From: Alphaproteobacteria bacterium
Lineage (GTDB): Bacteria > Pseudomonadota > Alphaproteobacteria > Acetobacterales > Acetobacteraceae
DNA: 64,000 nt
NCBI GenBank assembly: GCA_020850755.1
Contig: JADZEB010000024.1
Span: 1-64,000 of the forward strand
Reading direction: 5' to 3'
The position numbers and the translations under genes are program-made. A model generated the notes under the pieces. It worked only from the letters and a program-made list of their open reading frames with translations, searched no databases and was not told where the DNA came from. Shown here piece after piece: positions 29,401-38,200 of this stretch (its first letter is position 1; each line of letters starts with the position of its first letter).

Positions 29401-32400
29401 GCGGCCGGCGATATCGCGCAGAATGCCGCCGGCGTGATCCGCACCGCCCGGCTGGAGGCACGCGCCCCCAATGCCGGTGTCACCCTGTTCGCCGACAATG
29501 TGGTGGCCGAGGCGAGCGGCGTCGCGCAATCCGACTACCTGCTGCGCAGCACCACCAGCCTGCGCGTCGGCCCGGCCGGCATCGCCGCCGGCGACGAGAC
29601 CACGCTCCAGGTGGCGGCGGCGGGCGGGACGCTGACCGTGGACGGCACGGTGACCGGCCCGAACGGCATCGTGCTGCAAGCCGATTCGATGGCGATCAAC
29701 CAGAATGTCGGCGCCGCCGGCCTGGGCTTCATCGACATCTCGCCCTTCAGCCCCGGCCGCTCGATCACCGCGGGCGGCGTGCCCACCGCGATCCAGGAAG
29801 CGAACACGCTGGCGATCGGCAATGCCGAGTTCGCGCGGCTGCTTGCGCCGGTGATCGGGCTCACCACCTCGGGCGGGGGCAGCATCGCCGTCTCCGATAT
29901 CACGCTCGGTGCGGGCCGCACGCTCGCGCTCGGTGCCGACGGCGCCGTGACCCAGACCGGCGGCGTGGTGCGGGTGGAGAATCTGGCGATCGTCGGCGGC
30001 CCCTCGGTCGATCTGCCCGGCCAGAACGAGATCACCACGGTAGCCGCCTCCTCGGGCGGGGATCTGCGCATCAACGTGGCGCCCGGCTTTGCGCTGACCG
30101 CCGGCACGATCGTTCTGCCGGCGGCGTTCGGCGGCAACCTGACCGGCATCACCGCCCCGGGCGCGATCACGCTCGGCGCCGGCGCCGACCTGTTCCTGAG
30201 CAGCCCGGTGAATATCGGCGCCAACACGCTGCGCCTGTTCACCGCCACCGGCACCATCACGCAGGACCCCGCCGCGCCGATCACGGCCGGGCAGGCGATC
30301 TTCTCCGCCCCGGGCGGCACGGTGACGCTGACCGCGCCGGGCAACAGCATCGGCACGGTGGCCGGTGGCGCGGGTGCGGGCTTCACCCTGGCCCTGGCCG
30401 GGCCGGGAACGGTCGGCGCGGTGGCCGGCGACGGGGTGGTGTTCCCGGGCACGGTCAACGGCATCACCACCACCGGCGGCCCGGTCTCGATCCTGGCCAA
30501 CGGCACGCTGACGCTCGACCGCGTGATCAATTCCGGCGGCTTCAACACCTATCTGCGCACCAGCGCGGGCGACATCCTGTCCACCGCCACGGGCGGCATC
30601 GTCGGCAACCAGACCATCCTCGCGGCCGATGCGGGCGCGGTCGATCTCGCGCCTGGCAGCAGCAACGTCATCGACGTCGCCGGCTTCGCCGGCAATGGCG
30701 GCTTCAGCTTCCGCGACACCAACAGCTTCTGGGTCTGGTCCATCACCGGCGATGCGCAGGTGGCCTCGCGCGACGGCATCACCACCGCGGGCGGGCCGGT
30801 CAGCCTGACCTCGGGCGGCGGCACCATGCTGCTTGCCTTCCCGATCAACGCCCCGGGCGAGGTGGTGCGGCTGCGCTCCACCGGCGCCGACATCCAGCAG
30901 TTCGGCGGCGGCACCATCACGGCGGACGCGATCCTGGCACGCGCCGATGTGGGCCAGGTGCTGCTCAATGGCGTGCCGAACGTGGCGGCGGACATCGCCG
31001 GCTTCGGTGCGACCGGCTTCACCTATCGCGGCGCGGGCGCGGTCGGCATCGCCGACCTGTCGGGCGCGGGCGATGCCTTCGTCGCGGGTGCGGCGGGCAT
31101 CGGCAGCGGCGCCGGCACCATCTCCGTCCTGGCGCAGAGCGGGCTTGCCATCGACGCGCCGCTTGCCACCAGCGGAACGGCGCTTCTGCGCACGATCGCG
31201 GGCGACATCACCGGCGGCACGGCGGGCGCCACCTCGGTGGGCGGGCTCCTGCTGCGCGCCGATGCGGGCGCGATCGATTTCGGCGCGACCGACATTCCGC
31301 ACGCGATCGGCAACCTTGCCGCGCGCGCGGCCGGCACGATCAGCCTGCGCAGCGCCAACGCGATCACTGTGGGCGACCTGTCCGGCGCCGGCGACGCCCA
31401 GGTGGCGGGTGCGGCCGGCCTGCGCACGGCGAATGCCGGCGACGCGGCGACCAACCAGGACATCACCATCGCCACCGGTGCGGGCGCGATCACGCTCAAT
31501 GCCGGGCTCGATGCCGGCACCGGCGTGGTGCGGCTCGGCAGCACCTCGGGCACGATCGGGCAGTCGGCGGCGGGCATCATCACGGCCGGCAGCCTGCTGC
31601 TGCGCTCGGGCGCGGCGGGGGCGGGCGCGATCGCGCTCGATATCGGGCCGAACGCGGCCGGCACCCTCGCCGGTGCGGCGACGGGCGGCATCGCCTATCG
31701 CAGCGGCGGGGCCTTCAGCGTGGGCAGCGTCGCGGGCGACGGCTCGGTTGCCGGCGCGACCGGCCTTGCCGCCGCCGCGGGCGAGATCGCGCTGATCTCG
31801 GCCGGCACCATGACACTGGCCGAGGCTGTGAATGCGGGCACGCTCGCCGTGCGCCTGCGCACCACCACGGGCGACGTGACGCAGACGGCGGGGGGGATCG
31901 TCACCGCTTCGCAGCTCGACGCGCGCGCCGATGCGGGCCAGGTCGATCTCGGCACCGCCACCAATGCGGTAGGCAATGTCGCCGGCGTGGCCGCGAGCGG
32001 CTTCCGCCTGCGCGCCGCCGGGGCGTTGACCGTAAACGGCACCGGTCCGGGCGGCAACTTCCCGGCGGTCTCCGGCATCGCCACCACCGATGCGCCGATC
32101 ACGCTGGCGGCGGGCGGGGCGATCCTGCTCGATGCACCGCTCGCGGCCGGCGCCGGCACGATCCGCCTGCGCGCGAGCACCGGCACCATCACCCAGACGC
32201 CGAACGGCGACATCACGGCCGGCACGCTTGCCGCCTTCGCCGATGCGGGCCAGGTCGATCTCGCCAATGGCGGGGGCACCAACGCGGTCGGCAGCATCGC
32301 CGGCCTGGGCGCAAGCGGCTTCCGCTACAGCGCGGCCGGCGCCGTCAGCGTGGGCAGTGTCGCGGCCGATGGCACGCTCACGGCGGCGCAGGACGGCATC

Positions 32401-34563
32401 GCCAGCACCAACGCGCCGATCACCCTGCGCAGCGCTGGCACGCTGACGCTCGACGAGGTGGTGGATGCCGGCACCGGCACGGTGCGGCTGCGCGCCACGG
32501 CGGGCGACATCACGCAAAGCGCCGATGGCGGCGTGCGCGGCGCCAGCGCCCTGTTCCTGGCCGATGCCGGACAGGTGAGCCTCACCGCCGCGGGTGGCGC
32601 GGCAGTGGCGGCGGGCGAACGCAACCTCGCCGGCACCATCGCCGGCACAGGCCTGAACGGCTTCGCCTTCCGCAGCGACGGGCCGGTGACGATCGGCACC
32701 GTGACGGGCGACGGGGCGCTGGTCGGCACCCGCGTCGGGCTGGTCACCGCCGGGGCGCCGATCGCGGTCATGGCCAACGGCACGCTGACGATCGGCGACG
32801 TCCTTACCGCCACGGGCGGGATCATCCGCCTGCGCGCGGAAACCGGCGCGATCACCCAGACTGCGGGCGGCGCGCTCACTGCCGGGTCCGCGCTGCTGCG
32901 CGCCGATGCCGGTCCGGTCACGCTGTCGGGCGCGCCCAACGATGTGAACATCATCGCCGGCGCCGCGGTGGGCGGCTTCACCTTCGCCGACAGCAACGGC
33001 CTGACCGTGGGCGCGGTTGCCGGCCTTGGCCCGATCGCCGGGGCGAACGGGGTCGCCTCGGCCAGCCCGGTCACGCTGCTTGCGAACGGCCCGCTGACGC
33101 TGACCCAGCCCGTGGTCGCCGGCACCGGCGCCGACCCGTCCGACATCGTGCGCCTGCGCGCAACCACCGGCGACATCACCCAGACCGCGACCGGCCAGGT
33201 CGTCGCCAACGCGCTGCTCGCGCTGGCCGATACGGGCCGTATCGATCTCGGCCTGCCGGGCGCACCCAACGATGTGCGCAACCTGGCGCTGCAATCGCCC
33301 GGCCAGATCATCTTCCGCGGCATCGGCCAGACCGCGATCAACTCGATCGCCGGCGATGCGCTGGTGCCGGGCGTCACGGGTGTTGCCACCGTCGGGGGTC
33401 AGCCGATCACGCTGGTATCGGGCGGGCTCGACCTCGAGCAGCCGGTCAATGCCGGCACCGGCATCGTCGCGCTGGAAGCCACCGCCGGCAGCATCACCCA
33501 GGGTGCGGGCGGCATCATCACCGGCAGCCAGGTGCTGGCGCGCGCCAGCAATGGCAGCATCCTACTCGGCCAGCCGAACGACACCAACGAGTTCGCCGCC
33601 TTCGCCGCCGACGATGTGCTGTTCAGCGATGCCGACGGGCTGACCATCGGCGGCACGGTGACGGACCCGGCCGGGCTGGTGGCCAGCGCCTCGGGCGTGC
33701 GGGCGGGCGATACCGCCCAGATCGAGGCCGGCCTGCTCCTGCCGCCCGACAGCCCTGGCCCGGACAATACGCTGCTGATCCAGGGGGCGGGCATCGACGC
33801 CCAGGGCCTGAACCAGACCGACGGCTATGGCCGCATCCTGGTGCGCATGTCCGGCGGAGGCATCCTGCGCCTGACCGGCACGCCCGGCACCAATGCGCAA
33901 CGCATCTGGGCGGCGGACAGCTCGGGCGGCACCTTCACCGCCGCCGACCTCGACCCGGCCACCGGCTCGCCGCCGCGGCTGCAGCAGGCCCCCACCCTGC
34001 CGCTCATCCCCGGCACCAATGACGGCTCGGACATCATCCTCGGCGCGCTCAGCCTGGTGAACACCGACCTCTACCTGTTCGGGCTGAACACCTCGATCTC
34101 GGGCGGGCCGATCTTCGTGCGCTCGCTCGGCGTCTATTCGCCAAACTCCAGCGTGATCCTGAGCGGCGCGATCTTCGGCGACACCTCGGGCAATGCCGCG
34201 ACCTTCGTCACCCGCGGCGGCAGCCCGACCTCGGACCAGCGCTTCAACGACTGCCCGATCGGCGCGGCAAGCTGCTTCATCCTGCCGCCCGTGGGCGTGA
34301 CCGTGCGCGCCGATTTCGACGAGTTCGTAGTGGTGATCGACCGTCCCGCGATCGACGAGCAGACGCTGACCATCGTCAACGCGCCGAGCGAGGATCTGTT
34401 GTCGCGGGAGCGGCAGAACGACCGCCGTCGCGACGACGAGGAGGAAAACGGATCCAATGCGGCAGGCGGCGCCGCCCAGGGTGGGGCGGCCCAGGGTGGG
34501 GCGGCCCAGGGTGGGGCGGCCCAGGGTGGGGCGGGCAGAACCCAACCCGCGCCGTCGCGTTAG
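23443..34563 (+). CDS. Giant TpsA exoprotein, filamentous-haemagglutinin family
   Basis: The 3,706-residue protein has a long basic signal peptide ending GPALA (residue 61) and a TPS/haemagglutination domain (about 62-180). In that domain the classical NPNG motif reads NPSG (144-147, INPSGVTFAQGAQVNVNSL). A very long Gly/Ala/Thr-rich beta-helix region follows, with two repeat families, and then a C-terminal part with a lone cysteine pair (C3604, C3611). The tail carries four QGGAA units. It is predicted to be exported by the adjacent TpsB and displayed on or released from the surface as an adhesin-like fibre. No toxin or known catalytic domain is seen. The ATG at 23488 (GGGAG upstream) is an equally plausible start. 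Confidence 0.92.
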   Translation: MSGPRSCARPVGAVVMSRRRETRRMRNASGPASMARRWLPRACLFASTALVGLSAIGPALANPQGGQVVAGQAQIVTTAPNRLDINQSSERAVIDWQRFSIAPGETTAFNQPGPGSITFNRVVTGDPSTIAGRLIANGQIVLINPSGVTFAQGAQVNVNSLIATTANISNSNAMAGRLVFDQASDRAGARIVNEGEITVREGGIAALVGPEVANHGVIQGRLARVVLGGAETFAIDLAGDGLLAFELRDPVRSQPRDGAGNARPVVENTGTINADGGAVMLSARTAAGIVGDVVNVGGVVSARAVRNEGGVVVFGTEGDGGVSVSGTVDVSGLGAGQRGGNVTVTGAEVRVASTARIDARGAAGGGRVLVGGNLRGQGPERNARRTRVDRGATLDASATENGDGGRIIIWSDEETVYAGSLLARGGASGGDGGFAEVSSHNLLAFDGTVDLRAPQGATGTLLLDPRNITIQNGGSESVTVPNSGDPRTITGTDDDSILRVATLEAALAAANIIIDTSGGSAGVAGNVAFSDNVDYSGTTNSLTVRAAGAVAINADIIAGANNLTIEGLTAGTAAGGAITQAGGAPILSTGIITLRGQSITLDAQVGGTGPGAGQATQLVAVAANGAISQTGGSIRAASVTANATGGAVTLEQAANAIGSISGTGDGFSVRSAQALSLTALSITSTDAVSLVATGAASDITLNGAIDAAGQGVTLNAGRNLIQALGIITADSLSATAAAGTVSLPLANSVAQLSGTAANGFLFNSAAPLLTTGPISNTVAGGITLNAPGGANSISLEGALTASGQLVQLLAGGSINQTAAGVITGSELAANAGNSVNLGTADNLVPLVRGSASTGAFRYATSGSLTINAPSISAGTEVDLATTGAASVLTINDTIFAGDSIQVTTNNLVFGGGGFLDASGGTVVFGTATRDVPIVIGGIGVVPGSLTIESGLLSFTNAGSVGASNFTRSGGAGAADITIRDFLLAPGQSLILDASGNILQEPGTTLAVSRLAAVAAGAVTLGTGGASFNVPTLAGGSSGNFSVVSTDTITIDRVAGPAGLLGNIDGITSPGAIVQITAPNGIFQGPFGPITANAFFPVAANGDVDLANAVGGNSVSLLSGTAFGTFRFVNGNTTLTLNTGFVTDGVQAGGPVRLGTSGTADLVLTRGITAPFQPVLLTAGGSITQGLPITAGAVEAIAGGAVTLTNLANSFTQFLGSAVTGIDVVSGQTLSAGPVSNSTSGGISLSAPVAGSTLSLDGAITAPGQTVDLDAFGGISQAGTGVITAANLIANTGGPVSLDFAANAVGSVTGSSAAAFRLTNGASSLTVGAAGISAGADVIDLRANGAGSDLTINGPLGTAAFDQINLFAGRDIIQTGGTITTGFLVLNAGGAAQVAQAGNNFNSLDSTTVAGLVVQAASTINLGNITNSGAGGVSITATGAASDLILGGAIAAPGQAVALEAGSDIQQFFGAITAASLSAEAIAGFVSLNSFNAVGAVSGSAALGFNATTNQTTSVGPITNSISGGISLSALGAGNDLLVAGNLSAPGQTISLNGGRDILPAGGEITANRLNLSAASQIGLTGPLQVAQLQASAGGDLSFIGANDLTIVGTGISTPGAVQLSVASAGALLGSTAPITGATVELVADRIGLGSTVGTAGTTSALVIRPLTAGRAIIAGGTPTGGEEAANLALSGTEMGFLRAGAVRLGQAAGPAAAAIELRGMTLDPAITRLVLESSDAITQTAGAIASTGSLTLGVDAAGDVLIGQAGNNISGIVGTVGDALVLTSANTVTIGSLAAVGTLIAAQAGLSVGSDASITGGAITVNNPVTLPGALELTATAGSIFAGAALSAASLDAEALVGNVFLSSGANVLPIVTARAGSGFVYRGAGSVEVGAAGVDGGTGGVDFLLFTPGASITVNGPVRAAAGTIFLETVGGGLANPGGAVAINAPVLGVGSIFAQGEEIQIGAQLGGSGAGLGQASFVRLQADGAAGDIAQNAAGVIRTARLEARAPNAGVTLFADNVVAEASGVAQSDYLLRSTTSLRVGPAGIAAGDETTLQVAAAGGTLTVDGTVTGPNGIVLQADSMAINQNVGAAGLGFIDISPFSPGRSITAGGVPTAIQEANTLAIGNAEFARLLAPVIGLTTSGGGSIAVSDITLGAGRTLALGADGAVTQTGGVVRVENLAIVGGPSVDLPGQNEITTVAASSGGDLRINVAPGFALTAGTIVLPAAFGGNLTGITAPGAITLGAGADLFLSSPVNIGANTLRLFTATGTITQDPAAPITAGQAIFSAPGGTVTLTAPGNSIGTVAGGAGAGFTLALAGPGTVGAVAGDGVVFPGTVNGITTTGGPVSILANGTLTLDRVINSGGFNTYLRTSAGDILSTATGGIVGNQTILAADAGAVDLAPGSSNVIDVAGFAGNGGFSFRDTNSFWVWSITGDAQVASRDGITTAGGPVSLTSGGGTMLLAFPINAPGEVVRLRSTGADIQQFGGGTITADAILARADVGQVLLNGVPNVAADIAGFGATGFTYRGAGAVGIADLSGAGDAFVAGAAGIGSGAGTISVLAQSGLAIDAPLATSGTALLRTIAGDITGGTAGATSVGGLLLRADAGAIDFGATDIPHAIGNLAARAAGTISLRSANAITVGDLSGAGDAQVAGAAGLRTANAGDAATNQDITIATGAGAITLNAGLDAGTGVVRLGSTSGTIGQSAAGIITAGSLLLRSGAAGAGAIALDIGPNAAGTLAGAATGGIAYRSGGAFSVGSVAGDGSVAGATGLAAAAGEIALISAGTMTLAEAVNAGTLAVRLRTTTGDVTQTAGGIVTASQLDARADAGQVDLGTATNAVGNVAGVAASGFRLRAAGALTVNGTGPGGNFPAVSGIATTDAPITLAAGGAILLDAPLAAGAGTIRLRASTGTITQTPNGDITAGTLAAFADAGQVDLANGGGTNAVGSIAGLGASGFRYSAAGAVSVGSVAADGTLTAAQDGIASTNAPITLRSAGTLTLDEVVDAGTGTVRLRATAGDITQSADGGVRGASALFLADAGQVSLTAAGGAAVAAGERNLAGTIAGTGLNGFAFRSDGPVTIGTVTGDGALVGTRVGLVTAGAPIAVMANGTLTIGDVLTATGGIIRLRAETGAITQTAGGALTAGSALLRADAGPVTLSGAPNDVNIIAGAAVGGFTFADSNGLTVGAVAGLGPIAGANGVASASPVTLLANGPLTLTQPVVAGTGADPSDIVRLRATTGDITQTATGQVVANALLALADTGRIDLGLPGAPNDVRNLALQSPGQIIFRGIGQTAINSIAGDALVPGVTGVATVGGQPITLVSGGLDLEQPVNAGTGIVALEATAGSITQGAGGIITGSQVLARASNGSILLGQPNDTNEFAAFAADDVLFSDADGLTIGGTVTDPAGLVASASGVRAGDTAQIEAGLLLPPDSPGPDNTLLIQGAGIDAQGLNQTDGYGRILVRMSGGGILRLTGTPGTNAQRIWAADSSGGTFTAADLDPATGSPPRLQQAPTLPLIPGTNDGSDIILGALSLVNTDLYLFGLNTSISGGPIFVRSLGVYSPNSSVILSGAIFGDTSGNAATFVTRGGSPTSDQRFNDCPIGAASCFILPPVGVTVRADFDEFVVVIDRPAIDEQTLTIVNAPSEDLLSRERQNDRRRDDEEENGSNAAGGAAQGGAAQGGAAQGGAAQGGAGRTQPAPSR
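25567..28160 (+). repeat. Diverged repeats of about 94 residues in the N-terminal half of TpsA
   Basis: Units share a pattern of GQ-x-V-x-L-x-A-G, then ITAxxL, then NAVxxVxGSA, then GPISNxxxGGISL. Starts are visible near 25567 and 25852, and again near 27232, 27520, 27799 and 28078, a spacing of about 280-288 bases. Identity is low enough that only the protein pattern, not the DNA, is strongly repeated. Confidence 0.6.
30553..33790 (+). repeat. About ten tandem repeats of roughly 108 residues in TpsA
   Basis: Each unit contains VRLRxTTGDITQ, then ADAGQVDL, then a GFxFR turn and an APITLxAxGTLTL strand. The Leu-(Arg) codon marking each unit falls at 30553, 30871, 31186, 31534, 31855, 32167, 32488, 32830, 33154 and 33472. 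The steps are 312-348 bases, mean about 324. This regular period suggests successive coils of a beta-helix and an array that could expand or shrink. Confidence 0.85.
34474..34533 (+). repeat. Four perfect 15-bp tandem repeats at the 3' end of tpsA
   Basis: GCCCAGGGTGGGGCG is repeated exactly four times, encoding QGGAA units in the C-terminal tail. In-frame length change by slippage would alter tail length without disrupting the gene. Confidence 0.95.
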
Positions 34564-34762
34564 GCATATGCTACAAGTCCGTCAGGGGGAACGGGCGGAA
34601 GGCTGCCTGGACGACCGGCCGGTGCGCGCCGGACCGGCAGCGGCTTCGCCCCGTCGGGGGAGCGGCCCGGCACACCGCCGCGCAGGGCGCGGCCAGGACC
34701 GGGCACCCGATCCAGACATGCGCACCACGAGGCCGGCCACCCGCCGGCCGAGGAGGAATGCC

Positions 34763-35260
34763 ATGCCCCAGTCCCGCCCCCGTCCCGCCCCAGCGTCCCG
34801 CACGATACCGGCCCTGACCGCCCGGTCGCGGCGCGCGCGACTGTGTGCCACGCTTGCCGGCGCCCGTGCCGGCGCGGCACCGGCGCTTGGCCTGGCCCTT
34901 TCCGTCGCACTGCCCGCTGCCCTGCCCGCTGCCCTGCCCGCTGCCCTGCCCGCTGCCCTGCCGGTGGCGCTGCTTCTCGCCGCCCCCGCGCCGGCGGCGG
35001 CGCAAAGCACTTTCCCGCCTTCGCGCGGGCCCAGGATCGACCTGCCCGACTGCCTCGATGCGGGAACGTGCAGCCACCTGCCGCTCGACACCCCGACCAG
35101 GCCCGGCCGGCTGCCCGATCTGCCGATCATCTTCGCCCCGCCGGCCGTGGATGAATCGATCCTCACCTGGTCGAACAGCTTCAATGAAGGCCTGCTCGTG
35201 CGCGAGCGCGAGGACCGCCAACGCAGCACCCGCACCTCGCCCCAAGGGAACCGGCCATGA
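34763..35260 (+). CDS. Small exported protein between tpsA and the CHAT gene, function unknown
   Basis: This 165-residue protein starts at 34763 after a perfect AGGAGG (34751-34756). It has an Arg-rich N-region and a long Ala/Leu/Pro hydrophobic segment ending in APAAAQ, so a signal peptide is predicted. The mature part (about 85 residues) is DLPDCLDAGTCSHLP-like near its start, with two cysteines six apart, and has a charged C-terminus. The hydrophobic segment is encoded by a 12-base unit repeated four times (34910-34957). Its stop overlaps the start of the CHAT gene (ATGA), so the two products probably act together. No family recognised. Confidence 0.75.
   Translation: MPQSRPRPAPASRTIPALTARSRRARLCATLAGARAGAAPALGLALSVALPAALPAALPAALPAALPVALLLAAPAPAAAQSTFPPSRGPRIDLPDCLDAGTCSHLPLDTPTRPGRLPDLPIIFAPPAVDESILTWSNSFNEGLLVREREDRQRSTRTSPQGNRP
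34910..34957 (+). repeat. 12-bp unit repeated four times inside a signal peptide
   Basis: CTGCCCGCTGCC is repeated four times without change and encodes LPAA units in the hydrophobic core of the exported protein's signal peptide. Copy-number change keeps the frame and would alter core length. Confidence 0.93.
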
Positions 35261-38200
35261 CCCGCTCCACCACCTGGCTCGGCCTATTGCTCGCTGGCAG
35301 CCTCGCCGCCGCCTGTGCCGGCGGTTCCGGCGCCGGCTCGGGCGGTGCGGGCGAAGGCGGGCGCGAGCGCGTCGCCTCCGGCCCCGCCGGCCAGACCCAG
35401 GTGGGAGAAGCCTGCACCTGGCGGTCGGGTCGCGGCGATGCCGCGATCGGCGCGCGCGCCACCTACGAGGTGCTGTGCGGTTCCTGGCGCGAGCCCTCGG
35501 CGCGCATCTTCGTCGTCGACGACATGAACGCTGCGGCGCTGCGCCAGGCGGCGCAGATGGGCGGCTGGAGCCAGTATCTCGGCCAGCGCGCCTTCTGCGA
35601 GGCGGGCCAGGATGGCCGCATCCTGGGCGACGTCTCGGCCGTGGTCTATCCCTGCCGGCGCCGCAATGGCGGCGTGCCGCACCTCGCGCTTGCCGCCAGC
35701 GTCGGCGGGCAGACCTACCTCGCCGACGGGGTGCAGACCGCGCTGCCGGCGATCGAGGCGACGATCGGCCAGGCGGCCGGCCGCTCGGTCGGGACGGCGG
35801 CGCGCGGCGCCTCGGCCACCGACATCCTGGCCACGCGCTTCCGCGGCCAGTTCGGCTCCGGCGACATCGAGCGCTACCAGGGCCTGATGCGCGTCGGTGC
35901 CCGCTACAATGCCGAGGAGAACTTCGCCGCCGCCGAGGAGAGCTTCCGCGACGCGCTCGCCCTGCACCAGCGCCTGTTCGGCCGCGACAATCCCGAACAG
36001 ACCGACGCGGTGATCCACCTCGCCTTGCAGATCTCGAACCAGGGGCGCTTCGCCGAGGCGGAGGAGCTGTTCGTGCGCGCCGACCGGCTGGCCCAGGCGG
36101 TGGCCGACCCGCTGCTGAAGGCGCGCCACGTCCACTACCGCGCCGGGCACGCCGCCAACCAGGGGCGCGTCGCCGATGCGCTGCGCCTGGCCGATACCGC
36201 CGAGGCGTCCTATCTGCGCGCCGCCCCGCGCCTGACCACGATCGCCGAGCAGGCGCGCACCCGCCGCGCCGCCGAGGGCAGCGTGGCGCTGGCCGGCCGC
36301 ACGCGCGGCTTCGATCCGCGCGAATCGCCGATGGAGTTCGAGCAGAGCCTGGTGGTCGATCCGACCACCCAGATGGCGGCGCAGGGCCTGGCCGAGGTCA
36401 ACCGCCTGCGCGCCGTGCTGGCCAACCGCGACGGCGATTACGGCCGCGGCCGCATGCTGGCCGGGCGGGCCGCCGGGCTTCTGGACACGCTCGGCATCGA
36501 TCCGGGCGGCGCGCGCTGGCGCGCGGTGCGCGTGGCGGGCCTGGGCGCGGCCGGCATGGGCGATGTCCCCGCCGCGGTGGGCGAGCTGTCGCAAAGCGCT
36601 GCCGGCCTTGCCACCGCCCTGCCCGACACGCCGCCTCTCGCCAAGAACCTGCTCGAACGCGGCGCGGCCCTGGCGCGCGCCGGCGATAGCGGCATCGCGC
36701 TCTCTAGCTTCCGCGACGGCGCCAGCATCCTGCGCAGCCGCCGCGCCTCGGCGCCGATCGCCACCCTGTTCCCCTACATGGAGCGGCTCCATGCCGAGGG
36801 CGAGCGCGGCATCGGCACGCCGACCGCGCTGCATGCCGAGATGTTCGAGGCAAGCCAGCTTGCCACCGGCGGCATCACCGCCGGCTTCATCGCCCAGGCG
36901 GCGGTGCGGCTTGGCGCGGGCGATCAGCGCGTGCGTGAGCTGCAGGACGCCTCGAACCGGCTGACCGACCTCTATGCGCAGCGCGACAATGCCGCCGCCA
37001 CCGGCAAGTCCGCCGCCGAGGTGGCCGAGATCGACCGCTCGATCCAGGAATGGGACCGCCGCCGCGCCGAAGCCGAGGCCCAGGTGCAAGCGAGCCTGCC
37101 CAACTACTTCCAGCTGGTCGGCACCCAGGTCACCGCCCGCGAGGTGCAGGAGGCGCTGCGCGAGAACGAGGCGTTCCTCTCGATCGTGCTCGGGCCCGCG
37201 CGCGGCTTCGGCTTCCTGATCCGCCGCGATTCGGTCACCGCCTATCCGGTGCCGCTCTCGCTCGACGAGGCCGACCGCGCGGTGGAGCGGCTGCGCGCGG
37301 CCTTCACGCCGGGCGCCGATGGCCGCCTGCCCAATTTCGACGTCGCCGCCTCGCACGATCTCTATCGCCGCCTGATCGGCCCGGTGGGCGCCCGGTTGCA
37401 GGGCATCGAATCCCTGACCATCGCCACGACGGGCGCGCTGCAGAGCCTGCCCTTCGCGCTCCTGGTCAAGGAGGCTCCGCCCGCGATCGCGGACGCGACC
37501 GACTACAGACGCGTCGCCTGGCTGGTGCGCGACCACGCCATGGCCTATGTGCCGGCGCCGCAATCCTTCGTCACCTTGCGCCGCGCCCGCCCCTCGGCCG
37601 CGCCACGCCGCTATGTCGGCTTCGGCGACTTCATCCCGATCGGGCGCGACGCCGCGCAGCGCGCCTTCCCCGATCCCAATTGCCGCAGCGACATCCAGGC
37701 CCTGACCGAGCTGGGCCGCCTGCCGCAGACCGCGGCCGAGATCCGCATCGCCGGGCGGCGCCTGAACGCGGCGGCCGATGCGGTGTCGCTCGGGCGCGAC
37801 TTCACCAAGGGCCGCGTGCTGCGCGGCGGGCTCGAGCAGTACCGCATCGTACATTTCGCCGCCCATGCGCTGCTGCCCTCGGAGCTGCGCTGCATGAACG
37901 AGCCGGTGATCCTGACCTCGCTCGGCGCCGGGCGCGATGCCAAGGACGCGCTGCTGACGGCGGGCGAGGTGGTGAACCTCAAGCTCGACGCCGATCTCGT
38001 GCTCTTGTCGGCCTGCAACACGGCCGGTCCCGACGGGCGCTCCGCCGGCGAGGCCTTCTCGGGCCTGGCGCGCGCCTTCTTCTTCGCCGGCACGCGCGGG
38101 CTTTTGGCCTCGCACTGGGCGGTGGCGGATGAAAGCACCGCGCTGATGGTGCTCGAGACCGTGCTGCTGGTCGATGCTGGCGGCGCCACGCCCGATGTGC

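Noticed and set aside
24991-33294. A 2,767-codon open frame on the minus strand across tpsA
   Set aside because: It is Arg/Ala/Gly-rich with no family features and lies opposite a clear TpsA gene. In DNA this GC-rich, the antisense frame stays open because third-position G/C avoids stop codons.
25567-33790. Regular repeats considered as a CRISPR array
   Set aside because: The repeats are about 280-324 bases, diverged at DNA level and all within one reading frame; they are protein repeats.
23443-34563. Polymorphic toxin (CdiA-like) reading of TpsA
   Set aside because: There is no pretoxin motif such as VENN, no C-terminal toxin domain and no small immunity gene following in the usual form; the C-terminus is a Cys-pair and Gly/Gln-rich tail.
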